From contig MKWE01000053.1 of NCBI GenBank assembly GCA_001899585.1, positions 157,847 to 221,846 of the forward strand: a stretch of DNA of 64,000 nucleotides, given 5' to 3'. Below the pieces are notes generated by a model, which was given only the letters and a program-made list of their open reading frames with translations, was not told the origin of the DNA and ran no database searches. The DNA comes from Rhodospirillales bacterium 70-18 (GTDB lineage: Bacteria > Pseudomonadota > Alphaproteobacteria > Acetobacterales > Acetobacteraceae). Below are positions 8,603 to 17,551 of the stretch, one piece after another; positions within the stretch are counted from its first letter, which is position 1, and each line of letters begins with the position of its first letter. The position numbers were made by a program, and so were the translations under genes.

Positions 8603-9526
8603 ATGGGCGGCGGCCAGGACCGGCATGTCGAGGCGTTCCTGGAGATGCTGGCGGCCGAGCGGAACGCGGCGGCGAACACGCTGGCCGCCTATGAGGCCGA
8701 CCTCGCGGGCTTCGCCGCGCATGCCGCCGCGCGGGGGCAGGCGGTGGCGGGCGCCGACGAGCAGACGCTGCGGACCTGGCTTGAGGGGCTGACGGCCGAG
8801 GGGCTGAAGGCGCGGACCCAGGCGCGCAAGCTGTCGGCGCTGCGGCAGTTCCATCGCTTCCTGCTGCGCGAGGGGGTGCGCGAGGACGATCCGACGGCGC
8901 TGCTCGATTCGCCGCGCCTGCCGGCCTCGCTGCCGAAGAACCTGACCGAGGCGGAGGTGGACGCGCTGCTGGCCGCCGCCGCCGCGCGGCCGCCGGCGCA
9001 GGCGGTGGTGGCCCAGGCCGCGCTGGAGATATTGTACGCCACCGGGCTGCGGGTGTCCGAGCTGCTGGCGCTGCCGCGCGGCGCGCTGTCGGACGACGCG
9101 GCGGTGCTGCTGGTCCGCGGCAAGGGCGGGCGGGAGCGGGTGGTGCCGCTGTCGGCGGCCGCCAAGGCGGCGGCGGCGGCGCTGCGGGCGGCGACGGCGC
9201 CGAGGAAGGGGCAGCAGCCCGCCACCCACCTGTTCGCCGCGCGCGACCGGCGCCAGCCGCTCAGCCGGCAGGTGTTCGCGCTGATGCTCAAGCAGGTGGC
9301 GCTGGATGCCGGCATCGACCCGGCGCGGGTCAGCCCGCACGTGCTGCGCCATTCCTTCGCCAGCCACATGCTGGCGCGCGGGGCCGACCTGCGCAGCCTG
9401 CAATTGCTGCTGGGCCATGCCGACATCGCCACCACGCAGATCTATACCCATGTGCTCGCCGAGCGGCTGCAGGCGCTGGTGCAGGCGCATCATCCGCTGG
9501 CCAAGCCAGCGGGCAAGGGGGGCTGA
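8603..9526 (+). CDS. xerD: Site-specific tyrosine recombinase XerD
   Basis: Resolves chromosome dimers at dif together with XerC and FtsK. The 307-residue protein has the N-terminal SAM-like core-binding domain (about 5-90) and a C-terminal catalytic domain with all expected residues: Arg150 (TGLRVSELL), Lys174 (RGKGGRERVVPL), the HxxR motif His246/Arg249 (SPHVLRHSFASHML), His272 (LLGHADIATTQIYTH) and nucleophile Tyr281. No integron or phage features surround it. XerD rather than XerC is inferred from overall appearance and the neighbouring accA; the two are hard to separate by eye. Confidence 0.88.
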   Translation: MGGGQDRHVEAFLEMLAAERNAAANTLAAYEADLAGFAAHAAARGQAVAGADEQTLRTWLEGLTAEGLKARTQARKLSALRQFHRFLLREGVREDDPTALLDSPRLPASLPKNLTEAEVDALLAAAAARPPAQAVVAQAALEILYATGLRVSELLALPRGALSDDAAVLLVRGKGGRERVVPLSAAAKAAAAALRAATAPRKGQQPATHLFAARDRRQPLSRQVFALMLKQVALDAGIDPARVSPHVLRHSFASHMLARGADLRSLQLLLGHADIATTQIYTHVLAERLQALVQAHHPLAKPAGKGG

Positions 9527-9558
9527 CCCCGGATGCTGCAGGTGCTAAAGGCCCCGCC

Positions 9559-10515
9559 ATGCGCCACTTCCTCGACTTCGAAAAGCCGATCGCCGAGCTG
9601 GAAAGCAAGATCGAAGAACTCCGCAAGATGTCGGAGAGCGACGGCATCAACATCGCCGACGAGGTCGCGCGCCTGACCGACAAGGCCGACCGGCAGTTGC
9701 GCGCGACCTACGCGAAGCTGACGCCGTGGCAGAAAACCCAGGTGGCGCGCCACCCCGAGCGGCCCAAGGCCAGCGACTGCCTGGCCGCGCTTATCACCGA
9801 CTACACGCCGCTGGCCGGCGACCGCGCCTTCGCCGACGACGCCGCCGTGGTGGGTGGGCTGGGCCGGTTCCGCGGCCGCGCCGTGATGGTGCTGGGCACC
9901 GAGAAGGGCTCGGACACCGAGAGCCGGGTGGCGCATAATTTCGGCATGGCGCGGCCCGAAGGCTACCGCAAGGCGCGCCGGCTGATCGAGCTGGCCGGGC
10001 GGTTCGGCCTGCCGGTGCTGACCTTCGTGGACACCTCCGGCGCCTTCCCGGGCATCGATGCTGAGGCGCGCGGCCAGGCGGAAGCCATCGCGCGCTCCAT
10101 CGAGGCGTGCCTGGAGGCGCCGGTGCCGGTGGTGGCGACGATCATCGGCGAGGGCGGCTCGGGCGGCGCCATCGCGCTGGCGGCCGGCGACGCGGTGCTG
10201 ATGATGGAGCATGCGATCTATTCGGTGATCTCGCCGGAGGGCTGCGCCGCCATCCTGTGGAAGGACGCCGCCCAGGCGCCGGCGGCGGCCGAGGCGCTGC
10301 GGCTGACCGCGGACGACCTGAAGCGGCTGAAGCTGATCGACGCGGTGATCGCCGAGCCGCTGGGCGGCGCGCACCGCGACCCGGCGGCGGCGCTGGCCGC
10401 GCTGGGCGATGCGGTGCAGGCGGCGCTGGCGCCGCTGGTGACGATGGAGCCGGCGGCGCTGAAGGCGCGGCGGCGGCAGAAATTCGTGGAGATGGGCCGC
10501 GAGGCCCTGCTGTAG
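9559..10515 (+). CDS. accA: Acetyl-CoA carboxylase carboxyltransferase subunit alpha
   Basis: With AccD, transfers carboxyl from carboxybiotin to acetyl-CoA to give malonyl-CoA, the first committed step of fatty acid synthesis. The 318 residues match the usual length. Family marks: MRHFLDFEKPIAELESKIEELR at the N-terminus (two pieces of the coiled start), RFRGRAVMVLGTEKG, FGMARPEGYRKARRL, FVDTSGAFPGI, and GEGGSGGAIALAAGD forming the oxyanion region. The xerD-accA gap is 32 bp, and a MAPEG gene follows after 6 bp, so all may share a transcript. Confidence 0.96.
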   Translation: MRHFLDFEKPIAELESKIEELRKMSESDGINIADEVARLTDKADRQLRATYAKLTPWQKTQVARHPERPKASDCLAALITDYTPLAGDRAFADDAAVVGGLGRFRGRAVMVLGTEKGSDTESRVAHNFGMARPEGYRKARRLIELAGRFGLPVLTFVDTSGAFPGIDAEARGQAEAIARSIEACLEAPVPVVATIIGEGGSGGAIALAAGDAVLMMEHAIYSVISPEGCAAILWKDAAQAPAAAEALRLTADDLKRLKLIDAVIAEPLGGAHRDPAAALAALGDAVQAALAPLVTMEPAALKARRRQKFVEMGREALL

Positions 10516-10521
10516 CCCCAC

Positions 10522-11025
10522 ATGCGCGGCCTGAACCTGCTGCTGTCGGCCTGCGGCGCCATAGCCGCCCTGCTGGCATGGCGGGCCCTGCTGCCGCTGA
10601 TGCCGGTGGACCCGGAGGCGGCCAGCATGGCGGTGCGGCTGGGCCGGGCCTGCGCGGCGCTGCTGCCGAGCGGATTCGTGCTGGCCGCCATGATCGCCGT
10701 GCAGATGGCCGGGCGGATGTGGAGCGGCGCGATCGACCCGCTCGGCGGGCAGGACACCGTGTTCCTGCGCGTCAACCAACGGGTGATCACCAACACGGTG
10801 GAGCAGATGGCGGTGTTCGTGCCGGCGCTGCTCGCGCTGGCGGCGGCGGTGCCGGCGGGGCAGATGCCTGCCGTTGCGGCAGCATGTGGCGTTTTTGCGC
10901 TCGCCCGGCTCGCTTTCTGGGCAGGCTACCTGCTCGGCCCGCTGGGGCGCGCACCGGGCATGGCAGCCTCCTTCGCCGTGGTGGCGGCCACCCTGATGGC
11001 AGCGGCATGGAAATGGCTACACTAA
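10522..11025 (+). CDS. MAPEG family membrane protein
   Basis: 167-residue protein with about four hydrophobic segments. The central FLRVNQRVITNTVEQMAVFVPALLALA is the MAPEG signature (membrane-associated proteins in eicosanoid and glutathione metabolism), shown here in two joined parts: RVNQRVITNTVEQ and MAVFVPALLALA. Some bacterial members are glutathione transferases or peroxidases, but the reaction cannot be inferred. It begins 6 bp after the accA stop. Confidence 0.82.
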   Translation: MRGLNLLLSACGAIAALLAWRALLPLMPVDPEAASMAVRLGRACAALLPSGFVLAAMIAVQMAGRMWSGAIDPLGGQDTVFLRVNQRVITNTVEQMAVFVPALLALAAAVPAGQMPAVAAACGVFALARLAFWAGYLLGPLGRAPGMAASFAVVAATLMAAAWKWLH

Positions 11026-11055
11026 GGGCGGGCCACCGAGGAGCCGACCCGTCCG

Positions 11056-12558
11056 ATGTCATCGCACAGCCTTGAACTGACCGCCGACGCGCCGGCCCCA
11101 AGCTCGCGGGCGCTGTTCTTCTCTGTGTTCCCCTCGATCATGCTGCCGATGTTCCTGGCCTCGGTGGATGGCACCATCGTCGCCGCCGCGCTGCCGGCGA
11201 TGGCGGGGGCGCTGGGCGAGGTGGAGCGGGTGTCCTGGGTGGTGGTGGCCTATCTGGTGGCGGCGACGATCGCCGCCCCGGTCTATGGCCGGCTGGGCGA
11301 CGCGCTGGGGCGGCGGCGGATGATGTTCGTGGCTCTGTCGGTGCTGCTGGTGGCGCATGTGCTGTGCATGCTGGCGACCTCGATGACCTTCCTGATCGCG
11401 GCCCGGGTGCTGCAGGGCATCGGCGGCGGCGGGCTGATGACGCTGTCCCAGGCGCTGGTGGGCGAGAGCGTGCCGCCGCGCGAGCGCGGGCGCTACCAGG
11501 GCTACATGGCCTCGGTATTCGTGTGTTCCTCCACCGTCGGGCCGGTGGCGGGCGGCTGGCTGACCCAGCACCTGGGCTGGCGCTCGGTGTTCTCGGTGGG
11601 GATTCCGCTGGCGGTGCTGGCGATCGGGCTGACCTTCCGGCTGAAGAAGTCGCCGCACGGGCCGGGGCGGCTGCATTTCGACTTCATCGGCGTGGTGCTG
11701 TTCGCCGCCTTCATCGCGCCGATGCTGATGGCGCTGGAGCAGGTGCAGCGCGTCAACCTGGCGAGCATGCCGTTGGCGGCGGGGTTGCTGGCGGTGGCGG
11801 CCCTGGCGCTGGTGCTGCTGCTGCGCCAGGAGCGGCGGGCGGCGGCGCCGCTGCTGCCGGTGGCCTTCCTGAGCCAGAGCGCCGTGTGGCGCACCGACGC
11901 GATGGCCGCCTGCATGGGCGCCACGCTGGTGGCCACCATCACCTTCATCCCGATCTATTTCATCGTCGCGCGCGGCACCACGCCGAGCGAGGCCGGGGTG
12001 CTGATGCTGCCGCTGACGGCACTGATCGCCGTCGGCTCGATGGTCACCGGGCGGCTGATCAGCAAGACCGGGCGGACGGCGGCGATCCCGTCGGTTGGCC
12101 TGCCGGTGGTGGTGGTGCTGATCACCACGCTGGCGTTCGCCGCGCCGTATATGAGCCTGTCGCAACTGCCGTTCCTGCTCGGCGCGATCGCCCTGTTCTG
12201 CGGCACCGCGATGCCGGTCGTGCAGGTGACGGTGCAGATGCTGGCCGGCGCCAAGCAACTCGGCGCGGCGGCGGCCTCGGTGCAGTTCTCGCGCTCGATC
12301 GGGGCGGCGGTTGGCACGGCGATCGTGGGCGTGGTGCTGTTCGCCACCCTGGCGGCCACCGACCCCGAGACGGCGCATCTCTTCGCGCGGCTGATGGAGC
12401 AGGGGCCGGCCGCGCTGGCCGGGTTGGACGCCGCGCGCATCGCCGTGGTGCGCCACGAAATCGCCGACGCCTTCCGCAGCGCCTTCCTGTCGATCGCCGG
12501 TTTCGCGGCACTGGGCGCGGTGCTGGCGTGGTCGCTGCCGGTGCGGCGGATCACATAA
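11056..12558 (+). CDS. MFS multidrug efflux transporter, DHA2 (14-helix) family
   Basis: 500-residue inner-membrane protein with about 14 predicted helices, the length of DHA2 drug:proton antiporters. Motif A is present after helix 2 (GRLGDALGRRRMM), and motif C-like glycine/proline patterning follows (VGPVAGGWLTQHLGWRSVF). The motif at helix 1 (LPMFLASVDGTIVAAALPAM) is the DHA2 D1 region. The substrate is unknown. It lies 30 bp downstream of the MAPEG gene with no local regulator of its own. Confidence 0.88.
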   Translation: MSSHSLELTADAPAPSSRALFFSVFPSIMLPMFLASVDGTIVAAALPAMAGALGEVERVSWVVVAYLVAATIAAPVYGRLGDALGRRRMMFVALSVLLVAHVLCMLATSMTFLIAARVLQGIGGGGLMTLSQALVGESVPPRERGRYQGYMASVFVCSSTVGPVAGGWLTQHLGWRSVFSVGIPLAVLAIGLTFRLKKSPHGPGRLHFDFIGVVLFAAFIAPMLMALEQVQRVNLASMPLAAGLLAVAALALVLLLRQERRAAAPLLPVAFLSQSAVWRTDAMAACMGATLVATITFIPIYFIVARGTTPSEAGVLMLPLTALIAVGSMVTGRLISKTGRTAAIPSVGLPVVVVLITTLAFAAPYMSLSQLPFLLGAIALFCGTAMPVVQVTVQMLAGAKQLGAAAASVQFSRSIGAAVGTAIVGVVLFATLAATDPETAHLFARLMEQGPAALAGLDAARIAVVRHEIADAFRSAFLSIAGFAALGAVLAWSLPVRRIT

Positions 12559-12665
12559 CCGGCAATGATGCCGCTTGCGAAACGGGGCGGCCGGTGGTGA
12601 AGTGCCGCGAGCGGCGAGGTTGTTGAGTTGATTCGATAACGATCCGCCGCAGACAAGGAACAGGC

Positions 12666-13313
12666 ATGCGATTTCGTTCGACGATCCTGGCGGCAGGGCT
12701 GGGGGTGTTGCTGGCCGGCGGGCCGGCGGCGGCGACCCCGTACAGCTTCACCATCACCGGCTTCACCGGCGGCGCCTATGCCACCATCGGGTTCGACGGC
12801 AGCGACCTGAACGGCGACGGGGCGATCACCGGGGCCTACCCGTCGACGCTGGGCACGGGCTTCGGCAACGAGGTCACGTCGCTGTCGGTGGCGTTCTCGG
12901 GCAATGCGGTGGTGCCGGCGTTCAGCGGATCGACCACGGATTTCACCGATTCCGCGCAGTCGCTGTTCATTTCGCCGACCGGCAGCGACCTGTTCGTGAT
13001 GATCTATGTGCTCGACAGCACGCTTTATCCCACGAGCGGCGCCATCCTGCCGCCCGGCGGCGCCAATGGCGACGGGCTGATCGAGGTGCAGGGCAGCACG
13101 ACGGACGGGCTGGTGGCCGTGTACGGCAGCCAGTGCGGCGCGTTCTCCGGCTTCAGCTTCTTCGGCCCCGGCCTGTGCGCCGTCGCCGGCACCGGCGCCA
13201 GGGATGGCGGGCTCTCGCTGCTGGATTACGCCACCGTGCCGGAGCCGATGAGCCTGGCGCTGCTGGGCAGTGGCTTGGGCCTGATGACCGTACTGCGGCG
13301 TCGCCGGGGCTAG
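12666..13313 (+). CDS. PEP-CTERM sorting domain-containing exported protein
   Basis: 215-residue secreted protein: an N-terminal signal peptide (MRFRSTILAAGLGVLLAGG, cleavage probably near PAAAT), a Gly/Ser/Thr-rich middle with a calcium-loop-like DGSDLNGDGAITG at about 40-52, and a C-terminal PEP-CTERM tail: VPEP, a hydrophobic stretch (MSLALLGSGLGLMTVL) and a terminal RRRR. Such tails are recognised by exosortases in bacteria that make exopolysaccharide. No exosortase gene is in this window. The long 5' gap (12559-12665) probably holds its own promoter. Confidence 0.87.
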   Translation: MRFRSTILAAGLGVLLAGGPAAATPYSFTITGFTGGAYATIGFDGSDLNGDGAITGAYPSTLGTGFGNEVTSLSVAFSGNAVVPAFSGSTTDFTDSAQSLFISPTGSDLFVMIYVLDSTLYPTSGAILPPGGANGDGLIEVQGSTTDGLVAVYGSQCGAFSGFSFFGPGLCAVAGTGARDGGLSLLDYATVPEPMSLALLGSGLGLMTVLRRRRG

Positions 13314-13322
13314 GGCAGGCCG

Positions 13323-13360
13323 ACCGCGGGTGGAATCGCCAGAGGTCTGAATCACGCGTC
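13323..13360. repeat. Dispersed repeat, ACCGCGGGTGGAATC ... TGAATCACGCG type
   Basis: Starts ACCGCGGGTGGAATCGCC and ends TGAATCACGCGTC. The same start and end frame the G-rich triple repeat at 46655-46727. The ends are partly inverted (CCGCG against CGCG, and GAATC repeated), so this looks like a short dispersed element present twice in the window. It is located just after the PEP-CTERM stop codon. Confidence 0.5.
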
Positions 13361-13363
13361 AAA

Positions 13364-13419
13364 ACAAAACACCAGGGCGTGACGCCCATTTCCTTACAAA
13401 ACACCAGGGCGTGACGCCC
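13364..13419. repeat. Two direct copies of a 24-bp palindromic unit
   Basis: ACAAAACACCAGGGCGTGAC followed by GCCC occurs at 13364-13387 and again at 13396-13419, identical, with an 8-bp spacer. Each unit contains the inverted repeat GGGCGT-g-ACGCCC, which would form a small hairpin. It sits between the convergent PEP-CTERM gene and an esterase gene. Two copies with a short spacer do not make a CRISPR. It could act as bidirectional transcript end or be a decaying mobile repeat. Confidence 0.7.
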
Positions 13420-13478
13420 GCTTCTCTCGGCGGTCATCACGCTTCGGTGCCCCTCCGGTCTGGCTGGTGCTATCCCGC

Positions 13479-14444
13479 CTACGCCGCCCAGGCCGCGTTG
13501 AGCGCGGTGCCGATCATGCGGATGGTGCTGTCCGAGGCGCGGCAGATGCGGCCCATGGTCAGGAAGCCGTGCATCTGGTCGGCGATGTGCACATGCGTCA
13601 CCCGCACGCCCTCCTGCGCCAGCCGCGCCGCATAGGCGGCCCCCTCGTCGGCCAGCGGGTCGTGAGTGCAGGTGAGCACCCAGGCGGGGGCGACGCCGGA
13701 CAGGTCGGCCGCGCGCAGCGGCGAGGCGCGCCAGTCGGCCACGTCGTGCCGGCCGGACAGGTAGTGGTCGATGAACCAGCGCATGGTGCCGGCGGTAAGC
13801 GGGAAGCCCTCGGTCACCCGCCGCACCGAGCCGGTGGCCATCGCCATGTCGGTGGCCGGATAGATCAGCACCTGTAGGCCCACCGGCGGCAGGTAGCCGT
13901 CGCGCGCCATGATCGCCATGACGGCGGCGAGGTTGCCGCCGGCGCTGTCGCCGCCCACCGCGATGCGCCCGGCGTCGATGCCCAGCGCCTCGGCCTGGCC
14001 GATGATCCAGCGCGTCGCCGCCGCCGAGTCCGACACGGCGGCGGGGAAGCGGTGCTCGGGGGCGAGGCGGTAATCCACCGCCACCACGCAGCCCTGGGTC
14101 TCGTTGGCCAGCCGGCGGCACACCTGGTCGTGGCTGTCCAGATCGCCCAGCACCCAGCCGCCGCCATGGAAATAGATCAGCGCGGGCAGGGCGCCGGCCG
14201 CGCTGCCCAGGCCGCGATACAGCCGCAGCGGCACCGGGCCGTTCGGGCCGGGCGCGGCCAGATCCCGAGTTTCGGCCACCTCCGGCGGGTCGGGCTGCAA
14301 CACGGTGCGGCCTGCGGCGAAGAAGCCGCGCGCTTCCTCGGGGCTCAGCGTCTCGAATGGCGGGCGGCCGGCGGCACGGATCATCTCCAGCACACGCTGC
14401 GCGTCCGGGTCGAGGGCGGGCGGCGCGAAAGGGGGCAGGGCCAT
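13479..14444 (-). CDS. Alpha/beta hydrolase, hormone-sensitive-lipase-like esterase
   Basis: 321-residue carboxylesterase of family IV. The oxyanion motif HGGGW is at residues 93-97, the nucleophile motif GDSAGG has Ser167, and THDPLADEG and DQMHGFL near the C-terminus supply the acid and histidine of the triad. It is the third gene of a minus-strand operon: its start lies 10 bp after the stop of the preceding alpha/beta hydrolase, which overlaps the LLM oxidoreductase. Together they suggest oxygenation followed by ester or lactone hydrolysis; the substrate is unknown. Confidence 0.88.
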   Translation of the reverse strand: MALPPFAPPALDPDAQRVLEMIRAAGRPPFETLSPEEARGFFAAGRTVLQPDPPEVAETRDLAAPGPNGPVPLRLYRGLGSAAGALPALIYFHGGGWVLGDLDSHDQVCRRLANETQGCVVAVDYRLAPEHRFPAAVSDSAAATRWIIGQAEALGIDAGRIAVGGDSAGGNLAAVMAIMARDGYLPPVGLQVLIYPATDMAMATGSVRRVTEGFPLTAGTMRWFIDHYLSGRHDVADWRASPLRAADLSGVAPAWVLTCTHDPLADEGAAYAARLAQEGVRVTHVHIADQMHGFLTMGRICRASDSTIRMIGTALNAAWAA

Positions 14445-14454
14445 GGGGTCGTTC

Positions 14455-15264
14455 CTATGTCAGCCAGTCGAGGATGGCGGCGGCAACGGCGCCCGGCTGG
14501 TCGAGCTCGGCCAGGTGGCCGGCGCCGTCGATGGTGGTCTGCGTGGTCGGCCCGGCGATGCCGGCGGCGAAGCGGGCCTGGTTGCTGGCGGGCATCACCC
14601 GGTCCTCGGCGCCGCGGATCAGCAGCGTGGGGGCGGTGATCAGCGGCAGCCGGCGGGCCAGCCCGGTGTTGCCGAGCGGCCAGAGCAGCCGGGCGGCGGC
14701 CTCGGAGGCGCGGGTCTGCTCGATCGGCCACTCGATGGAGTTGGCGTCCTCGGGCGGCGCCTTCAGGCGGCGGTAATTCTCCGGCTCGGCGCAGAGCAGG
14801 GCGGGCAGGGCGTCGGCGCGCTGCGCCCAGGGGTCGGCCGGCGGGTCGCCCTCGGCGAACAGGCCGAACGGGGCGATCAGCACCAGCCGCGCGATGCTGG
14901 CCGGCCAGATCGCCACGGCCTCGGCGGCCAGCGCGCCGCCCACCGAGCTGCCGATCAGGTCCTGGCCGAACAGCCCCGCCTGGTCCAGCGTGGCGCGCAC
15001 CGCCAGCACCCAGTCGAGCTGGCTGTCCAGCACGCTGTGGCCGCGGTCGCCACCCGGGAAGCCGGGCAGCGAGGGCACGATGACGTCGCGGTGCTCGGCC
15101 AGCCGGTCGAGGAACGGAATCCAGCGCGGCAGCCCGCCGAAACCGGCCAGGAAGCCCAGTTTCCGGCCGCTGCCCTTGCGCCAGACTCGGGTGGGGAAGC
15201 CGTTGATGTCGATGGTTCTTGTGTCGGGCTGGCTCACCTTGTGCTCCGCTGCCATATCGCTCAT
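14455..15264 (-). CDS. Alpha/beta hydrolase
   Basis: 269-residue hydrolase. The nucleophile elbow is IGSSVGGAL (near residue 104); an acid is in LLIRGAEDRVM and the histidine in GAGHLAELDQPG, a complete triad in the expected order. ATG 15264 overlaps the stop of the upstream LLM gene by four bases (ATGA), showing translational coupling. The frame stays open upstream but would run through the LLM gene antisense phase, so that extension is rejected. Probable role: hydrolysis of a product made by the co-transcribed flavin-dependent oxidoreductase. Confidence 0.86.
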   Translation of the reverse strand: MSDMAAEHKVSQPDTRTIDINGFPTRVWRKGSGRKLGFLAGFGGLPRWIPFLDRLAEHRDVIVPSLPGFPGGDRGHSVLDSQLDWVLAVRATLDQAGLFGQDLIGSSVGGALAAEAVAIWPASIARLVLIAPFGLFAEGDPPADPWAQRADALPALLCAEPENYRRLKAPPEDANSIEWPIEQTRASEAAARLLWPLGNTGLARRLPLITAPTLLIRGAEDRVMPASNQARFAAGIAGPTTQTTIDGAGHLAELDQPGAVAAAILDWLT

Positions 15265-16559
15265 TCGGCGGCCTTGGCGGCTGCCGGGGCGGCGGGGAAG
15301 GTCGGCAGCGTCGCGCGCTCGCCCGCCGCCATCGGCTGTGGCCACCAGCGGTCGTGCCACTCGGGGAACATGCCGCGCAGCTTCGGCATCACCTGCTCGG
15401 CGAACAGCTTCGTGTTCTGCCGGCACAGCGCCTTGTTCATGTTGCCGAATTGCAGCAGCAGCATCAGGTGGCCGACATTCAGATTGGTCGCCACCTCGCG
15501 CAACTGCTCGGCCACCTCGTCCGGCGAGCCGACGATGACGTAGCCATTGTCCACGATGCCCTGCATGTCGCGCGCCACCGACTGCATGCGCGTGCCGGTG
15601 GTGGTGCCGAGCGCGGGGTTGCGCTGTGCCGCCGCCGCCTGCACCTGGCTTTGCAGCCCGGCGCGCTGGCTGGCCTCGGTGACGTAGCCGGGCGGGTTGG
15701 CGAAACGCGGGTCCACATGCAGGCAGCGGCCGTAGAAATATTCCGCCGCCTCGCCGTACAGATCCATCGCCTGCTGGCGCGATTCCCCCACGCCGACGAA
15801 TTGCAGGAAGCCGGCGCGGTACGGATTGCGATCCTTGCCGAGCCGGTCCATCTCGGCCCAGAACCCCCGCATCGTCGCCTGCCCGGCCTTGTAGCCGTAG
15901 TACGAGAGGTAGCAGTAGACGTAGTCCATCTCGGCGCACCACCGCCACGTCTCCACCGAGCCGCCGCCGGGCACCCAGATCGGCGGGTGCGGCTGCTGGA
16001 TCGGGCGCGGCCAGATGTTCACGTAGCGCTGCTGGTTGAAGCGGCCGTTGAAGTGGAAGGTCTCCGTCTCCCGCCACGCCCGCGTCACCAGGTCGTGCGC
16101 CTCCAGGTATTTCTCGCGCAGCGTGCTGGGGTTCTGGCCATAGGCGTAACAGGTGTCCATCGGCGTGCCGACCGGGAAGCCGGCGATCAGCCGGCCGCCG
16201 CTGATCACGTCGATCATGGCGAATTCCTCGGCCACCCGGGTCGGCGGATTGTACAGCGCCAGCGAGTTGCCCATCACGCAGATCGCGGTATCGGTGGTGC
16301 GCCGCGCCAGCGAGGTGGCGATCAGGTTTGGTGAGGGCATCAGCCCGTAGCCGTTGGAATGGTGCTCGTTGACGCAGATCGCGTCGAACCCGCAATCGGC
16401 GGCGTATTCCAGCTCGTCCATGAAGTCGTTGTACATGTGGTGGGCGCGCTTCGGGTCGAACAGCGAGGAATGGATATCGACCCAGACTGAGGGATGCGTG
16501 TCGCGGAAATCCTCCGGCAGCTCGGTGTACGGCATCAGGTGGAACCACATCAGCTTCAT
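15261..16559 (-). CDS. LLM class flavin-dependent oxidoreductase
   Basis: 432-residue protein of the bacterial luciferase-like monooxygenase family, with a TIM-barrel fold that uses reduced FMN or F420. Recognisable blocks: FDAICVNEHHSNGYGLMPSP near the N-terminus, CVMGNSLALYNPPTRVAEEFAMID in two parts, SGGRLIAGFPVGTP, and the C-terminal GSPDEVAEQLREVATNLNVG. It is first gene of a three-gene operon with two alpha/beta hydrolases. Alkane or ketone monooxygenases and hydrolases are commonly paired this way; the exact reaction is not inferable. Confidence 0.9.
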   Translation of the reverse strand: MKLMWFHLMPYTELPEDFRDTHPSVWVDIHSSLFDPKRAHHMYNDFMDELEYAADCGFDAICVNEHHSNGYGLMPSPNLIATSLARRTTDTAICVMGNSLALYNPPTRVAEEFAMIDVISGGRLIAGFPVGTPMDTCYAYGQNPSTLREKYLEAHDLVTRAWRETETFHFNGRFNQQRYVNIWPRPIQQPHPPIWVPGGGSVETWRWCAEMDYVYCYLSYYGYKAGQATMRGFWAEMDRLGKDRNPYRAGFLQFVGVGESRQQAMDLYGEAAEYFYGRCLHVDPRFANPPGYVTEASQRAGLQSQVQAAAAQRNPALGTTTGTRMQSVARDMQGIVDNGYVIVGSPDEVAEQLREVATNLNVGHLMLLLQFGNMNKALCRQNTKLFAEQVMPKLRGMFPEWHDRWWPQPMAAGERATLPTFPAAPAAAKAAE

Positions 16560-16649
16560 GGTCGCTCCTCCGGGGGGCGCATCTGGCGGCGCGGTTGCTC
16601 GCGGCCAGCATCGGGCGCGGCGGCGGCCCCGGTCAAGCTATCGGGGGGC

Positions 16650-17486
16650 CTAGCGGACCGGCCCGGCCTCCAGCAGCGCGAGGTTCTGCTCCGCCAGGTC
16701 GGCGGTGGGGCTGTCGGGGGTGAGGGCGATGATGCGCTGCCAGTCGGCGCGCGCGCCCGCGGCATCATGGCCGCGCTGGCGCAGGATGCCGCGTTCCAGC
16801 AGCGCCTCCGGATTGTCCGGCTCGGCGGCCAGCGCGCGGGCGATGTCGTCGCGCGCGGCGTCCAGCCGGCCGAGATGGCGCAGCGCGGTGCCGCGCATCA
16901 CCAGCGCGTCGGCGCGGCGCGGGTCGGTCGCCAGCGCCTCCGACAGATCGGCCGCCGCCGCCCGGAAGCGGCCGAGCGCCATGCCGGCGGTGGCGCGGTC
17001 CATCAGCAACTCCGGGTCCTGCGGCGACAGCGCCAGCGCGCTGGTGGCCGCCTGCGTCGCCCGGTCCGGCTGGCCGGCCATCATCCAGGCCTGCGCCGCC
17101 TGCCCGAACAGGATGGCGCGCGCGGCGGGTGGGGCGTGGCTGGCCTCGGCCAGCGCCTGCAGGATGGCGCCCCCCACCGCCGGCTCGCCGCCGGCCACGC
17201 GCGACAGGCCGAGGCAATGGGTCGCGCCCTCGCCACCGTGCCTGGCCTGCCACGCCTCGGCCATGGCGGCGGCGCCAGCCGGGTCGGTGGAGAGCAGGGC
17301 GAGGCAGCGTTCGTATTCCGCGCCGCTGGCGATGCGCGGCGGCATCGGCGGCACCGGCAGGCGGATATCCGCGACCTCCCCCACCGCCGGGGCGTGGTGG
17401 CCCGCGCCGAGGGTTGCCCAGGTGGCGGCTCCGGTGATGGCCAGCATCGCCGCCACCCCGCCGATCATCGCGGCCCGCGTGTTCAT
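16650..17486 (-). CDS. Tetratricopeptide-repeat protein with N-terminal membrane anchor
   Basis: 278 residues. It opens with a membrane helix or signal anchor (MIGGVAAMLAITGAATWATL), then a proline-rich linker, then TPR-type helical pairs from about residue 100 to the end (QAAQAWMMAGQPDRATQAA, ALALSPQDPELLMDRATAG, ALATDPRRADALVMRGTAL, ALAAEPDNPEALLERG). Likely a periplasmic or inner-membrane scaffolding protein. MNTRAAM at 17486 is preferred as start over the longer ORF from 17525. It is transcribed divergently from the epimerase-like gene. Confidence 0.78.
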   Translation of the reverse strand: MNTRAAMIGGVAAMLAITGAATWATLGAGHHAPAVGEVADIRLPVPPMPPRIASGAEYERCLALLSTDPAGAAAMAEAWQARHGGEGATHCLGLSRVAGGEPAVGGAILQALAEASHAPPAARAILFGQAAQAWMMAGQPDRATQAATSALALSPQDPELLMDRATAGMALGRFRAAAADLSEALATDPRRADALVMRGTALRHLGRLDAARDDIARALAAEPDNPEALLERGILRQRGHDAAGARADWQRIIALTPDSPTADLAEQNLALLEAGPVR

Positions 17487-17551
17487 CTCGGAGCCAGTGT
17501 AGTCTGGCTTTCGACACGGCGGCAAACCCGCAAGGCGGGGCAGGGGGCGGC

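Noticed and set aside
8366..9493. Extension of aroKB upstream over xerD
   Set aside because: The added 376 residues are antisense to xerD and low in complexity; MTRNTALKES at 8365 is the natural start.
13364..13419. Two identical 24-bp units with a spacer, resembling a CRISPR
   Set aside because: Only two units, an 8-bp spacer, internal hairpin symmetry and no cas genes in the window.
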